Assembly (NCBI GenBank): GCA_016744355.1
Contig: JADGEN010000012.1
Span: forward strand, 1 to 60,773
Source of the DNA: Halieaceae bacterium
GTDB taxonomy: Bacteria > Pseudomonadota > Gammaproteobacteria > Pseudomonadales > Halieaceae
Length of the DNA stretch: 60,773 nt
Reading direction: 5' to 3'
Part shown: piece after piece, positions 8,238 to 17,932 of the stretch
Position numbering within the stretch: the stretch's first letter is position 1
How the letters are laid out: the number at the start of each line of letters is the position of its first letter
Notes under the pieces: generated by a model
Told to the model about the DNA's origin: nothing
Seen by the model: only the letters and a program-made list of their open reading frames with translations
Database searches by the model: none
Program-made: the position numbers and the translations under genes

Positions 8238-9023
8238 TTAGCGCTGTTCGCGGTACAAGTCTTGCAGATATATGTGGCGCAGTTCGCGCCATCGTTGGTA
8301 TTCCAGCGGCAATACGGGGCGTAACTGCGTTTCAAATTTGGAGAGGGTTTGGCGTAGCGCCATACTCTGTATGTAGCCTGCGCTACCCTTGGCAATCTCG
8401 CTTAGCTGAATTTCAAATTCGATGTTGCTGGCCTGATAATCACCGGAAAGCCAACGCTGCGCAGAGTCGCTTATGTTGGCAATGGCTGAAAGTGTCAGCT
8501 CAAATTGTCCCGGATTATCGCAGCACTTGAAGCGCCTGTTCCAGAACTGTTGAAATTCGGTGTTGGCGAAAGTGGCATTGAAAATGCGCGAGGGGAGTTG
8601 TTGCAGCTTGAGTTTATTCTCTTGTAGTAACTGTTCAGCCAGTGCGAATTGGTGTTCATCTTTTTTCAGCGCAATGCAATCGGGAGCAAGATTCAGGTAC
8701 TCCAGGTCGAGAAGAAGACGTTGGGAGTCGCTGGCAAACTGACCTAGCTTGCTCTGGTATTTTCCCAGGGTTATTTGCAGGGCACAGCCATGTAGTGCCA
8801 TGAAGTCTACAGTGGTGAAAGTGCCTGATGGAAGGGGGATGCGAAGTTGCCGCATTGGGGGGATTTGCGGGATGCTTGCTACAGGCTTGGCTGTGAAAGC
8901 GTGCGGGCTCTCTGGGTCTCCACCGCAAGCGCTGAGTAAAACCGCTAACGCAAAAGTATAGCGCACAGCCGTACTTGCTATAGGCACTATATTGGCGTGC
9001 AGAATGTGCCAGGCCTTTTCCAT
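8238..9023 (-). CDS. DUF3080-type lipoprotein
   Basis: A 261-residue predicted lipoprotein. The N-terminus carries a hydrophobic stretch (YTFALAVLLSAC) with lipobox LSAC. The segment VDFMALHGCALQITLGKYQSKLGQ is characteristic of the DUF3080 family, which has no known function and is found in gammaproteobacteria. The rest is helical, with several conserved Cys residues (DC at about residue 115 and CC at about 172). It heads a minus-strand cluster and ends 41 bp before the start of the phospholipase D lipoprotein. Its upstream side is the hairpin repeat block at 9.1 kb, so its promoter must lie in the roughly 85 bp between the ATG and the first repeat, or inside the block. Confidence 0.7.
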   Translation of the reverse strand: MEKAWHILHANIVPIASTAVRYTFALAVLLSACGGDPESPHAFTAKPVASIPQIPPMRQLRIPLPSGTFTTVDFMALHGCALQITLGKYQSKLGQFASDSQRLLLDLEYLNLAPDCIALKKDEHQFALAEQLLQENKLKLQQLPSRIFNATFANTEFQQFWNRRFKCCDNPGQFELTLSAIANISDSAQRWLSGDYQASNIEFEIQLSEIAKGSAGYIQSMALRQTLSKFETQLRPVLPLEYQRWRELRHIYLQDLYREQR

Positions 9024-9108
9024 GCCAGCGTATCCGTTGATAACCCTTGGGCTACTGTACCTTGCGTTGGCGGAATTTTCCCTGAGTCTGTTTCATCAAA
9101 TTTGTGTC

Positions 9109-9372
9109 GCGCTGGCCGCTGCACGAGGGGGTGGAAGCTACATTGGGTTCATACGGCATTCTTTTGTGCCTGGCCGCTGCGCGAGGGCGTTGAAACTACA
9201 TTCGGTTCATACTGCAGGCCCTTATGTAGCTTCCACCCCCTCGCGCAGCTGTAGTGCGGGTACTAACGGCATTGCTGGTTACACTACTGGTAGCTGTGGG
9301 ATGCGGGTGAAGCCGCCTGAGGGCCTGCCGTATGAACCAAAGGTGGCTTCACCCGGATCCCACAGCGGCACG
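9109..9372. repeat. Hairpin repeat block A (two and a half long palindromes)
   Basis: This block fills nearly all of the 366-base gap 9024-9389. A partial element with core GGTTCATACGGCA is at 9146-9158. A hairpin follows with arms 9177-9201 and 9224-9248 (22 of 25 complementary) around core 9204-9221. After a linker containing TACTAACGGCATT comes a second hairpin type, arms 9293-9318 and 9341-9366 (24 of 26) around an inverted core 9321-9338. The order is the reverse of the composite seen in blocks B and D. It lies downstream of the hutH 3' end and upstream of the DUF3080 gene. Open frames across it simply translate the repeats. Confidence 0.85.
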
Positions 9373-9389
9373 CAGCACCACAGCCTGAG

Positions 9390-10922
9390 TTAAAACCCCA
9401 ACAGCTCCTCAGGTAACAACTGCGATAACGAGCCAGAGTTAATCAGCGCAGTAGCCTTCTCAATATCCGGAGAAAAGTAGCGGTCTTTGTCGTAAAAGGG
9501 CACTTGATCGCGCAGCGTTTGTTTCGCTGTCTCCAGCAAATCGCTGCTACGCAAGGGCTGGCGGAAGTCCATTCCCTGTGAGGTGGCCAGCCATTCCACG
9601 GCTAATATGCCCGCCACATTTTCGAAGATGTCTGCCAGCCTGCGGGCTGCAAAAGTCGCCATGGAAACATGGTCCTCTTGATTGGCAGATGTGGGCAGGG
9701 AGTCGATGGAGGCGGGGTGCGCCAGAGTTTTGTTTTCGCTGGCCAGTGCAGCAGCGGTAACCTGGGCGATCATAAAGCCGGAATTGACGCCGCCATTGTT
9801 CACTAAAAACGGTGGTAGGCCGCTCAGGTTGGAGTCGATAAGCAGTGCCATGCGTCGCTCCGACAAAGAGCCGATTTCGGCCAGCGCGATAGCTAGCATA
9901 TCGGCCACCATGGCCACAGGTTCGGCGTGGAAATTTCCGCCGGACAAGATGTCGCCGCTTTCTACAAAAATAAGTGGGTTGTCAGACACGCCGTTGGATT
10001 CGGTGAGTAACACCCCGGCAGCGAAACGAATTTGTTGCAGGCAGGCGCCCATAACCTGTGGCTGGCAGCGCAGGGAATAGGGGTCTTGTACTTTTTCACA
10101 GTCCTCGTGTGACGCGCCTATCGAAGAGCTATCGTTTAGCAGGCTGCGGTAGGCTGCGGCCATGTCCATTTGAGCTTCGTGTCCGCGTGCCGCATGAATT
10201 CTTGCATCGAAGGGTACGCGTGAACCCTGCGCAGCTTCTACCGTCATGGCGCCGATAATTGTCGCCGATTTCAGGGCATTCTCGGCTGCGAATAAGCCCT
10301 GCAGGGCAAAGGCGGTTGATGCCTGTGTGCCGTTTAGCAAGGCCAGCCCCTCCTTGGGGGCAAGGGTAATAGGCTTGAGTCTAGCGATGGCAAGCGCCTG
10401 CGTAGCCGCTATGCGCTCGCCCTCATAGAAGGCTTCGCCTTCACCTAATAACACCGCACTCATATGTGCCAGCGGAGCGAGGTCACCAGAGGCACCTACG
10501 GAGCCTTTTTTGGGAATGGCGGGATAAACCTCGGCATTCACCAATTGGATCAAGGCGTCTATGACTTTCCGGCGAATACCAGAGTAGCCTCTGGCCAGTG
10601 AGTTAATTTTCAGTACCATCAGCAGGCGCACGGTGTCAGGTGCCATAAAATCGCCTATGCCCGCCGCGTGTGACAACACAATGCTGCGCTGCAGAGTTTC
10701 TAATTCCTCTACTTTTATTTTTGTATTCGCGAGTAGGCCAAAGCCGGTGTTTATGCCGTAGACCGTGCGGCCTTCCTCTATGACTGCGGCCACAGCGAGA
10801 GCCGCTGCCTCAATGCCGGCGTTACAGCTGGCATCGAGAGAGATTGTCATGGCTTGCGCGTTTACCTGACGCAGCTGTTCCAGGTTGAGCGTGCCGGGGC
10901 TTATGGTGAGGTGGTTGTTCAT
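9390..10922 (-). CDS. hutH: Histidine ammonia-lyase
   Basis: A 510-residue cytosolic enzyme that deaminates L-histidine to trans-urocanate, the first step of histidine catabolism. The cofactor-forming tripeptide A144-S145-G146 in [14 protein letters not shown] cyclises to the MIO group, and YGINTGFG near residue 55 is the family N-terminal motif. Length is normal for HutH. Its ATG overlaps the stop of hutU by 4 bp, so hutU-hutH are co-translated from the promoter in the hutU/hutI divergent gap, which has a HutC-like operator. The other pathway genes are hutI next door and hutF, hutG and hutC 14-17 kb away. Confidence 0.97.
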   Translation of the reverse strand: MNNHLTISPGTLNLEQLRQVNAQAMTISLDASCNAGIEAAALAVAAVIEEGRTVYGINTGFGLLANTKIKVEELETLQRSIVLSHAAGIGDFMAPDTVRLLMVLKINSLARGYSGIRRKVIDALIQLVNAEVYPAIPKKGSVGASGDLAPLAHMSAVLLGEGEAFYEGERIAATQALAIARLKPITLAPKEGLALLNGTQASTAFALQGLFAAENALKSATIIGAMTVEAAQGSRVPFDARIHAARGHEAQMDMAAAYRSLLNDSSSIGASHEDCEKVQDPYSLRCQPQVMGACLQQIRFAAGVLLTESNGVSDNPLIFVESGDILSGGNFHAEPVAMVADMLAIALAEIGSLSERRMALLIDSNLSGLPPFLVNNGGVNSGFMIAQVTAAALASENKTLAHPASIDSLPTSANQEDHVSMATFAARRLADIFENVAGILAVEWLATSQGMDFRQPLRSSDLLETAKQTLRDQVPFYDKDRYFSPDIEKATALINSGSLSQLLPEELLGF

Positions 10923-12604
10923 GCTTGTTCTCCCGCGTAGTGTCCCAACATGGGTAGGTCGAGCTGCTTTTGTTTGGCGCAGTCAATGGCAATATCATAG
11001 CCCGCATCGGCGTGACGCATCACTCCGGTGGCCGGGTCGTTATGCAGCACTCGCGCTATGCGCGCAGCGGCCTCGTCTGTACCGTCGCAAACAATCACCA
11101 CACCGGAGTGCTGGCTGAAGCCCATACCCACACCGCCGCCGTGGTGAAGACTCACCCAGGTGGCTCCGCCAGCCGTATTGAGCAGAGCGTTGAGCAGCGG
11201 CCAGTCAGACACGGCGTCGGATCCGTCGAGCATGCTCTCGGTCTCTCGGTTGGGCGAGGCCACAGAGCCGCTGTCCAAATGGTCGCGGCCAATAACAATG
11301 GGCGCTTTGAGCTCGCCGCTGCGCACCATTTCGTTGAACGCCAATCCCAGTTTGGCCCGCTGTCCCAAACCCACCCAGCAAATACGCGCAGGCAGTCCTT
11401 GAAACGCAATGCGCTCCCGCGCCATGTCCAGCCAGTTGTGCAGGTGGGCGTCATCTGGAATTAATTCTTTTACTTTGGCGTCTGTTTTATAAATATCTTC
11501 GGGATCGCCACTGAGAGCTACCCAGCGAAAGGGGCCTATGCCCTGACAGAATAATGGGCGTATGTAGGCCGGTACAAAGCCGGGGAAATCGAAGGCATTG
11601 GTCACACCTTCTTCCAGTGCCATTTGGCGGATGTTGTTGCCGTAGTCCAGCGTGGCTGCACCGGCGCTCTGTAGCTGGAGCATGGCGCGCACTTGCACAG
11701 CCATGGACTGTTTGGCGGCTTTAACTACGCCGGTCTCATCCTGCAGGCGTCTCTCGGCGGCCTGTTGCATGGTCCAGCCCTGGGGCAGGTAACCATTCAA
11801 TGGGTCGTGAGCGCTGGTCTGGTCGGTGACCACATCGGGGGTGATGCCGCGCTCTACCAGCTCTGGAAAAATATCTGCGGCATTGGCTAGCAGACCGATG
11901 GAAACAGGCTGGTTATTTTCAGTGGCGTCTTTAAGTATTGCCAGAGCTTCATCCAGTGAGCTGGCTTTCTTGTCGATATAGCCATTGCTGAGGCGAAAAT
12001 CGATGCGGCTTTCATCCACTTCCACCGCAATCATAGAAAATCCAGCCATGGTCGCAGCCAGTGGTTGCGCGCCGCCCATGCCGCCCAGCCCGCCGGTCAG
12101 CACCCAGCGCCCGCTGGCATTGCCATCAAAGTGTGCCTTGGCAACACTCACGAATGTTTCGTAAGTGCCCTGCACGATGCCCTGGGAGCCGATGTATATC
12201 CACGAGCCCGCTGTCATCTGGCCGTACATCATCAGGCCTTTTTTATCGAGTTCGTTAAAGTGTTCCCAGTTGGCCCAGTGCGGCACAAGATTGGAGTTGG
12301 CGATGAGTACCCGGGGGGCGTTTTCGTGGGTGGGGAATACGCCCACTGGCTTGCCGCTTTGTACCAGCAGGGTTTCGTCATTCTCCAGACGCTGCAGCAC
12401 TTCAACAATTTTGTCATAGCTTTCCCAGTCCCGCGCCGCCCGCCCTATGCCACCGTATACCACCAGGCTCTCGGGGTGTTCGGCCACTTCCGGATCCAGA
12501 TTGTTCATCAGCATGCGCAGAGGTGCTTCGGTGAGCCAGCTTTTTGCGCTGAGAGTGGTGCCGGTGGCTGCCTTGATACGGCGAGTAGGATCGTTGCGAT
12601 TCAT
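10919..12604 (-). CDS. hutU: Urocanate hydratase
   Basis: This enzyme converts urocanate to 4-imidazolone-5-propionate using tightly bound NAD+. The chosen ATG at 12602-12604 gives 561 residues, the usual length, and is preceded by GAGGT at 8-9 bases; an in-frame start 60 bases upstream lacks a family match and would run into the operator side. Family motifs include [37 protein letters not shown] and the C-terminal [15 protein letters not shown]. It is the first gene of the hutU-hutH operon, divergent from hutI with 135 bp between them. Confidence 0.97.
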   Translation of the reverse strand: MNRNDPTRRIKAATGTTLSAKSWLTEAPLRMLMNNLDPEVAEHPESLVVYGGIGRAARDWESYDKIVEVLQRLENDETLLVQSGKPVGVFPTHENAPRVLIANSNLVPHWANWEHFNELDKKGLMMYGQMTAGSWIYIGSQGIVQGTYETFVSVAKAHFDGNASGRWVLTGGLGGMGGAQPLAATMAGFSMIAVEVDESRIDFRLSNGYIDKKASSLDEALAILKDATENNQPVSIGLLANAADIFPELVERGITPDVVTDQTSAHDPLNGYLPQGWTMQQAAERRLQDETGVVKAAKQSMAVQVRAMLQLQSAGAATLDYGNNIRQMALEEGVTNAFDFPGFVPAYIRPLFCQGIGPFRWVALSGDPEDIYKTDAKVKELIPDDAHLHNWLDMARERIAFQGLPARICWVGLGQRAKLGLAFNEMVRSGELKAPIVIGRDHLDSGSVASPNRETESMLDGSDAVSDWPLLNALLNTAGGATWVSLHHGGGVGMGFSQHSGVVIVCDGTDEAAARIARVLHNDPATGVMRHADAGYDIAIDCAKQKQLDLPMLGHYAGEQA

Positions 12605-12683
12605 CGGTAATGACCTCTTGTTCATGTGTTGCGCTGTGACGGGCTGGCATGACATATTCAGCACGGTTGGTGCTGCGAATATT

Positions 12684-12709
12684 ACTTGTATGAACTTGTA
12701 TATACAAGT
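12684..12709. promoter_or_regulatory. HutC-type operator in the hutU/hutI divergent promoter
   Basis: A perfect palindrome ACTTGTATATACAAGT lies at 12694-12709, preceded by another half-site ACTTGTA at 12684-12690. It matches the CTTGTATGTACAAG type of site bound by the GntR-family repressor HutC in Pseudomonas. It is 90 bp upstream of hutU and 31 bp upstream of hutI, placed to control both directions. A related but imperfect copy lies before hutC at 29589-29604. Confidence 0.8.
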
Positions 12710-12739
12710 AGGCTTTAATAAATACTGCGGGACGATTTG

Positions 12740-13969
12740 ATGTCACAACACTGCGACTGCTTACTCACCAATGTTCACCTTGCCACGGGGCTGCAGAATG
12801 GTCTGCCCTATGGGGAAATTGAGTCGGGAATACTGGCAATGCATGACGGCCGCATTGTATATGCCGGACCAGCAAAGGGAGCGCCGGCTTTCAGTGCGGA
12901 TAAGCATCTAGACTGCCAGGAAGCTTGGGCGACACCCGGGCTGGTCGATTGCCACACGCACCTTGTGTACGGCGGCGACCGCGCGCGGGAATTTGAAATG
13001 CGCCTGCAGGGTGTTGGCTACGAGGAAATTTCCCGCGCTGGCGGTGGCATTGTCAGTACAGTAAAGCACACCCGGGAAGCCAGTGAAGAAGCGCTGTTTG
13101 TCTCGGCTAAAAAGCGTGCTTTGTGCTTGCTGGAAGAGGGCGTAACCACCCTGGAAATCAAGTCTGGCTATGGCCTTGAACTGGAGTCGGAGCTGAAAAT
13201 GTTACGCGTGGCCAGGCGTCTGGGCGAAGAGCTTGCGCTTACCGTGCGAACCACGTTTTTGGGCGCGCACGCACTGCCGCCAGAATTTTCCGCCAGCGAA
13301 GGTGACCCCCGCGATGAATACATTTCGTTGGTTTGCGAGCAAATGATCCCCGCAGTGGCCAGTGCCGGTCTGGCCGATGCAGTGGATGTGTTTTGTGAGG
13401 GCATAGGCTTCAGCCCCGCTCAGTGCGAGCGTGTATTTGTTGCGGCGCAGGCTGCGGGCCTGCCGATAAAAGGTCACGTAGAGCAATTAAGCGACTTGAA
13501 GGGCGCGCGTCTGGCTGCCTCTTATGGTGCACTGTCGGTTGACCACATTGAGTATCTGGCGGAGACCGATGTGGCGGCGATAAAGTCATCAGGCAGTGTT
13601 GCCGTACTGCTACCCGGGGCGTATTATTTTCTTAATGAACAGCAAAAACCGCCGGTAGCGGCACTGCGCGAGCACCATATTCCCATGGCGGTAGCCACCG
13701 ATCTTAATCCAGGCACCTCGCCCAGCGCTTCGTTGTTGCTGGCAATGAACCAGGCGGCGGTTCTGTTTGGTTTGACGCCGGAGGAGGCCCTGCGCGGCGC
13801 AACACGCAATGGTGCACTGGCATTGGGTCTCACCAATAAAGGCCTGCTGGCGGCAGGCATGGATGCAGATGTGGCCCTGTGGGATATAGACCACCCCTGC
13901 GAGTTGAGTTACGGAGTCAATATGAACAAGCCCAGTCATGTCTGGCAAGGAGGCGTTTGCCGTGCCTGA
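12740..13969 (+). CDS. hutI: Imidazolonepropionase
   Basis: A 409-residue metal-dependent amidohydrolase that opens imidazolonepropionate to N-formimidoyl-L-glutamate, step three of histidine breakdown. The metal-binding [13 protein letters not shown] and the following [14 protein letters not shown] are diagnostic of HutI; later metal and catalytic residues sit in [17 protein letters not shown] and [11 protein letters not shown]. The ATG at 12740 is preferred over the adjacent TTG at 12737. It is divergent from hutUH and shares the HutC-like operator. The last 8 bp overlap the GTG start of a LolA-like gene, tying the hut promoter to the export operon that follows. Confidence 0.96.
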   Translation: MSQHCDCLLTNVHLATGLQNGLPYGEIESGILAMHDGRIVYAGPAKGAPAFSADKHLDCQEAWATPGLVDCHTHLVYGGDRAREFEMRLQGVGYEEISRAGGGIVSTVKHTREASEEALFVSAKKRALCLLEEGVTTLEIKSGYGLELESELKMLRVARRLGEELALTVRTTFLGAHALPPEFSASEGDPRDEYISLVCEQMIPAVASAGLADAVDVFCEGIGFSPAQCERVFVAAQAAGLPIKGHVEQLSDLKGARLAASYGALSVDHIEYLAETDVAAIKSSGSVAVLLPGAYYFLNEQQKPPVAALREHHIPMAVATDLNPGTSPSASLLLAMNQAAVLFGLTPEEALRGATRNGALALGLTNKGLLAAGMDADVALWDIDHPCELSYGVNMNKPSHVWQGGVCRA

Positions 13970-14723
13970 GTTGTATCGTTCGTTTGTGTCATTGCTGGCT
14001 GCTGCTTTTATTGCCGCGCCCTCTGTGGGGCAGGAAGTTTCCGCCCAGGATCTGGTGCGCCAGGCGGTAGATAACTACCGGGGGCTCAGCTCCTATTCAG
14101 AGATGACCATGGTTATTCATCGCCCCGACTGGGAGCGCAGTATGACTATGCGCGGCTGGACTCAGGGTGATGACAATACCTTGGTACGGGTGTTGGAGCC
14201 GAAAAAAGACGCGGGCAATGGCACGCTGATGCTCGATGGCAATATGTGGACGTATTCGCCCAAGATCAACCGGGTGATAAAAGTGCCTTCTTCCATGATG
14301 GGTCAAAACTGGATGGGCAGTGATTTCTCCAACAAAGACATCAGTAAAACCACCGATATCATAGACCAGTATGAGCACACGCTTATCGCGCAACGGCAGG
14401 AGCAGGGGCACGAAATTTACACGATTCAATCCGTTCCCCATGAAGACTCGGCCATTGTCTGGGGCAAAGAAGTACTGGTGATACGAGATGACTGGGTGCT
14501 GATTGAACAGCAGTTTTGGGACCAGGATGGTGTGCTGCTTAAAACCATGAAAGCATCCGAGATCAAGGTAATGTCAGGTCGGCCCGTGGCCTCAGTGTTA
14601 CGCATGAGCAAGATCGAAAAACCCGGGGAGTGGACAGAGTTACGCACTCTGGAGATCGACTTTGATGTCCAGTTGCAGGGCAATATGTTTACTTTGTCCA
14701 ACTTGAGAAACCCGCGCCAATGA
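13962..14723 (+). CDS. LolA-like outer-membrane lipoprotein-sorting protein
   Basis: A 253-residue periplasmic protein with a Sec signal peptide (hydrophobic SFVSLLAAAFIAAPSVG). The GTG at 13962 is chosen because AAGGAGG lies 8 bases upstream and the signal begins directly after it; an in-frame ATG 24 bp earlier has no such site. The remainder is a LolA/LolB-like half-barrel of the type annotated as 'outer membrane lipoprotein-sorting protein' (QDLVRQAVDNYRGLSSYSEMTM, GTLMLDGNMWTYSPKINRVIKVPSSMM). It should carry a hydrophobic cargo across the periplasm. It overlaps hutI by 8 bp and the next permease by 4 bp (ATGA), so it starts an export operon that can be read from the hutI promoter. Confidence 0.85.
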   Translation: MPELYRSFVSLLAAAFIAAPSVGQEVSAQDLVRQAVDNYRGLSSYSEMTMVIHRPDWERSMTMRGWTQGDDNTLVRVLEPKKDAGNGTLMLDGNMWTYSPKINRVIKVPSSMMGQNWMGSDFSNKDISKTTDIIDQYEHTLIAQRQEQGHEIYTIQSVPHEDSAIVWGKEVLVIRDDWVLIEQQFWDQDGVLLKTMKASEIKVMSGRPVASVLRMSKIEKPGEWTELRTLEIDFDVQLQGNMFTLSNLRNPRQ

Positions 14724-15967
14724 ACGTCACCGCTGTACTTGCATGGCGTAATCTTTGGCGTCATAAAAGACGCACATGGCTGACCGTAGGTGCCATGATC
14801 TTTTGTAACATACTGTTGGTTTTTCTGATCTCCCTGCAGCTGGGTTCCTATCAAATGATGATAGACAACACACTGAGTGCATTCAGCGGCCACATTCAAA
14901 TTCAACACAGCGCCTATAACGAAGAGCAGAAAATGTACCAGAACGTTCCCGCCGTTGCGCAGTTGGCCAACACGGTTCGCGCAGCACTGGGCAATGAAGC
15001 CAATGTTGCTGCCCGGGGTGTCGCTTTTGCATTGGCTTCCAGCGAGGAGCGCTCCTTCGGTATTCAGTTGGCCGGTGTGCAACCCAAATTCGAGTCTCAA
15101 GTGTCTACCTTTCCAGGGTTAATCAATCATGGCCGATATCTTGCTGACTCTCATGCACCGGAGATTGTTATCGGTGCCATTCTCGCTCAAAACCTTAAAG
15201 TAGCCGTGGGTGATGAGTTAACGTTTATTGGCAGCGGCCTGGATGGATCGTTCGCTGCGGGTGTGGCAACGGTTGTCGGTATTGTCGAGACGGGTTTTGC
15301 GGAAGTGGATCGTGCGGTAGCAGAAGTGCCGCTTGCCTGGTTTCAGGAGGTTTTCGCTATGGGTGAGTCTGGTCACAGTGTGGTCATTCGGCTGCCCGCA
15401 CTGGATAGCGTGGAGCCGGCCGTCGCGCGTCTGCAAAAAGTGCTCGCCGATGACCCCATCTTGGCTGGCGCCGGCTTATCTGTGTTGGATTGGAATGTTC
15501 TGGAGCCGGGGCTAAAGCAGGCGATAAAATCTGACATGGTGAGTGCGTGGTTTATGTACGCCGTGCTGATTTTGTTGGTTGCTTTTAGTGTGCTCAACAC
15601 GCAACTCATGTCGGTACTGGAGCGCACTCGTGAGTTCGGTGTGATGCTGGCACTGGGTACACGTCCGGCGACGCTGGCGAAACTGGTGGGCCTTGAAACC
15701 TTTGTGATGTCCTGCCTGGGTATGGGGCTGGGTGTGTTGCTAGGTGGCTTGTTGAGTTTTTATCTCAGCTACTCTGGTTTTTACTATCCCGGTATGGAAG
15801 AGATGGCGCAAAAATTTAACCTGCCTGATCGCATGTATCCACAAGTAAGCCTGTTGTCATTATTGTGGGGGCCGGCAATTGTTTTTCTCGGTGCCATGCT
15901 GGCGGCAATTTACCCGGCCACGCGGCTGTTTGGTTTGCGGCCGGTGGCAGCGATGAGGGCGGTTTAG
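14720..15967 (+). CDS. ABC transporter permease, FtsX/LolC-MacB family (first of two)
   Basis: A 415-residue inner-membrane protein. It has one N-terminal membrane helix (about residues 20-42), a large periplasmic MacB-PCD-like domain (about 45-260) and a C-terminal FtsX domain with three helices (about 275-300, 325-355, 385-405). This is the LolC/LolE/MacB type VII ABC architecture, which works by mechanotransmission to move lipids or lipoproteins out of the inner membrane. It starts in the ATGA overlap with the LolA-like gene and shares one base with the next permease. Cargo is unknown. The N-terminal WRNLWRHKRRTWLT is nearly repeated in the second permease, showing they are paralogues. Confidence 0.87.
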   Translation: MNVTAVLAWRNLWRHKRRTWLTVGAMIFCNILLVFLISLQLGSYQMMIDNTLSAFSGHIQIQHSAYNEEQKMYQNVPAVAQLANTVRAALGNEANVAARGVAFALASSEERSFGIQLAGVQPKFESQVSTFPGLINHGRYLADSHAPEIVIGAILAQNLKVAVGDELTFIGSGLDGSFAAGVATVVGIVETGFAEVDRAVAEVPLAWFQEVFAMGESGHSVVIRLPALDSVEPAVARLQKVLADDPILAGAGLSVLDWNVLEPGLKQAIKSDMVSAWFMYAVLILLVAFSVLNTQLMSVLERTREFGVMLALGTRPATLAKLVGLETFVMSCLGMGLGVLLGGLLSFYLSYSGFYYPGMEEMAQKFNLPDRMYPQVSLLSLLWGPAIVFLGAMLAAIYPATRLFGLRPVAAMRAV

Positions 15968-17199
15968 TGAATGCCTCATGGCTTGTAGTCGCAACTCTGG
16001 CTTGGCGCAATTTATGGCGCAACTATCGCCGCACACTTATTATCCTGGCTACTATAACTCTGGGTGTTTGGTCGATGATTTTTATGTCGGCCCTAATGCG
16101 TGGCATGGTTGATGAAATAGTTCGCAATGGACTCGAAACACTGCCGGGCGAGGTGCAAGTTCATGCCCCCGCCTACCGTCGTGACCCCAGTGTGGTAAAT
16201 AGCATGGCCATGCCCGATGGTGATTTTCTGCAAGCGCTGGGTGAGTCACCTGTTGTTGCCTGGGCCGCACGGGTCAGGGTGCCCGCAGTTATTTCCAGTG
16301 AGCGTGACAGCAGAGGAGTAGTTTTGCTGGGTGTAGATCCGTCTGCCGAAAGTGCTCTGGGTTCTGCTCCTGACAACCTGGTTGAGGGAAGGTTCTTGCT
16401 CGGTGTGGATGATAAGGGTGTAGTCATCGGAGCCAGTTTGGCGAAACGCCTGGAAACGTCACTGGGCAAGCGCATTGTTCTCATGTCCCAGAATCCAGAC
16501 AATGATGTGGCAGACCGGGGTGCCAGAATTGTTGGAATCTATAAGGCACGACTGCCCGGCACCGAAGATATTTACGTCTATGCCGGGAGGGCGGCAACCC
16601 AGAAGATGCTAGCTATGGGAGAGCAGATATCAGAAGTTGCCGTCACTGCCGACGATTATCGCGCCGTGCAAAGTTGGTATCCGAACATTTTAGAAGCGGC
16701 GGGCGATGAGTTGGAAGTGCTGCCCTGGACGGCGCTGGATACCTTTCTCAGCAGCATGCTGGCGGTGCAGGACGGTTTCGCTTTGGTGTTTATGGTGGTG
16801 GTGTTTCTGGCGTTGTCATTCGGTTTGGTGAATACACTGGTTATGGCTGTGTTTGAGCGCGTCAGGGAGATCGGCCTGATGTTGGCATTGGGGATGAAGC
16901 CTGCGCTGATAATAGGTCAGGTATTAGTGGAGAGTTTGTACCTGTTGGGCCTGGGTCTCGCAGCGGGCAATATAATAGCCTACGTTTCCATACGGGCACT
17001 GGAAAACGGCATCGATATTTCCAGTGTTGCCCAAGGCATGGAGATGATGTCCATGAGCCCGGTGTTATATCCAGCGCTGCGTTTTAGCGACATGCTGATG
17101 AGTACCGCCGTGGTGATTGTGCTGGGCCTGGCAGCCAGCCTATTGCCAGCCTGGAAAGCATCGCGGTTGGACCCCGTAAAAGCCCTGACAAAAACCTAG
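15967..17199 (+). CDS. ABC transporter permease, FtsX/LolC-MacB family (second of two)
   Basis: A 410-residue paralogue of the preceding permease with the same plan: an N-terminal helix, a periplasmic domain, then an FtsX domain with three C-terminal helices. The start is GTG at 15967, sharing its first base with the upstream TAG; the resulting N-terminus (VNASWLVVATLAWRNLWRNYRRT) matches that of its partner, while longer in-frame starts lie inside the upstream gene. The two permeases most likely form a heterodimer, like LolC with LolE. It is followed after 28 bp by the ATPase gene. Confidence 0.87.
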   Translation: MNASWLVVATLAWRNLWRNYRRTLIILATITLGVWSMIFMSALMRGMVDEIVRNGLETLPGEVQVHAPAYRRDPSVVNSMAMPDGDFLQALGESPVVAWAARVRVPAVISSERDSRGVVLLGVDPSAESALGSAPDNLVEGRFLLGVDDKGVVIGASLAKRLETSLGKRIVLMSQNPDNDVADRGARIVGIYKARLPGTEDIYVYAGRAATQKMLAMGEQISEVAVTADDYRAVQSWYPNILEAAGDELEVLPWTALDTFLSSMLAVQDGFALVFMVVVFLALSFGLVNTLVMAVFERVREIGLMLALGMKPALIIGQVLVESLYLLGLGLAAGNIIAYVSIRALENGIDISSVAQGMEMMSMSPVLYPALRFSDMLMSTAVVIVLGLAASLLPAWKASRLDPVKALTKT

Positions 17200-17227
17200 C
17201 GACACGACAAAGTGGAGTCTACGCCTA

Positions 17228-17932
17228 GTGAGCGCAATAATTTGTAAAGAACTCTGTAAGACCTTTCATCAGGGAGAGCAGGTGATAACCGGCCTGGATC
17301 ATGTCTCTATCGAAATAAAGAAGGGTTCCTTTACTTGTTTATCCGGCCCCTCCGGGTCGGGGAAAACCACCTTGCTCAATGCAATGGGGGGGCTGGATAC
17401 GCCCGATAGCGGTGAGATTTGGGTGGGAGATACACGTCTCGATACACTGGCCCGCGGAGCTCTGGCCGACATGCGTCTGCACAATATTGGTTTTGTTTTT
17501 CAGGCCTACAATCTCATTCCTGTGCTAAGCGCACGGGAAAATGTGGAATTTGTGATGCAGGTGCAGGGCGTGGCGAAAGGCGAACGGCGTCGGCGCAGTG
17601 ATGAGGTTTTGGCTGAAGTGGGTTTGCAGGGGATGGAAGATCGCCTGCCCTCACAGCTTTCCGGTGGGCAGCAGCAGCGCGTTGCGGTAGCCCGCGCTAT
17701 CGCCAGTAAGCCAAAGCTGGTATTGGCCGATGAGCCCACCGCCAATCTGGACAGCAAGAGCGCGGCAGAGCTGATGGCACTGTTTGAAAGCCTTAACGAG
17801 CAGCATGGCATTACCTTTGTCATCGCCACCCACGATGTCAGGGTGATGGGGTATGCGCGGCGGCTGATAAGCATGCGCGACGGACTGATTATTAGCGACG
17901 AAGCCCAACAATCACACTCTATGGTGGTGTGA
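17228..17932 (+). CDS. ABC transporter ATP-binding protein, LolD/MacB type
   Basis: A 234-residue ATPase. Walker A is GPSGSGKT, the Q-loop is in GFVFQAYNLIPVLSARENV, the signature is LSGGQQQR, and Walker B is LVLADEP followed by TANLDSKSA. Sequence and size match the LolD/MacB-N subfamily that powers FtsX-type permeases. The start is GTG at 17228. The stop codon is followed immediately and in the same frame by the TTG start of the outer-membrane protein gene, which implies termination-reinitiation coupling. It probably energises the two upstream permeases. Confidence 0.9.
   Translation: MSAIICKELCKTFHQGEQVITGLDHVSIEIKKGSFTCLSGPSGSGKTTLLNAMGGLDTPDSGEIWVGDTRLDTLARGALADMRLHNIGFVFQAYNLIPVLSARENVEFVMQVQGVAKGERRRRSDEVLAEVGLQGMEDRLPSQLSGGQQQRVAVARAIASKPKLVLADEPTANLDSKSAAELMALFESLNEQHGITFVIATHDVRVMGYARRLISMRDGLIISDEAQQSHSMVV

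Noticed and set aside
9109-9372. Hairpins as a CRISPR array
   Set aside because: No regular spacing, unique spacers or cas genes; repeats alternate in type and orientation.
8992-9393. Open frames of 85-133 codons across repeat block A, matching translated frames of block B
   Set aside because: Their similarity is due to the shared hairpin DNA; they have palindromic, low-plausibility protein sequence and no ribosome sites.
12065-12610. A 181-codon frame opposite hutU
   Set aside because: It is the antisense shadow of a highly conserved gene and has no family likeness.
15865-15966. Longer N-terminus for the second permease
   Set aside because: It would lie inside the first permease gene and spoil the match between the two paralogous N-termini; GTG at 15967 fits.
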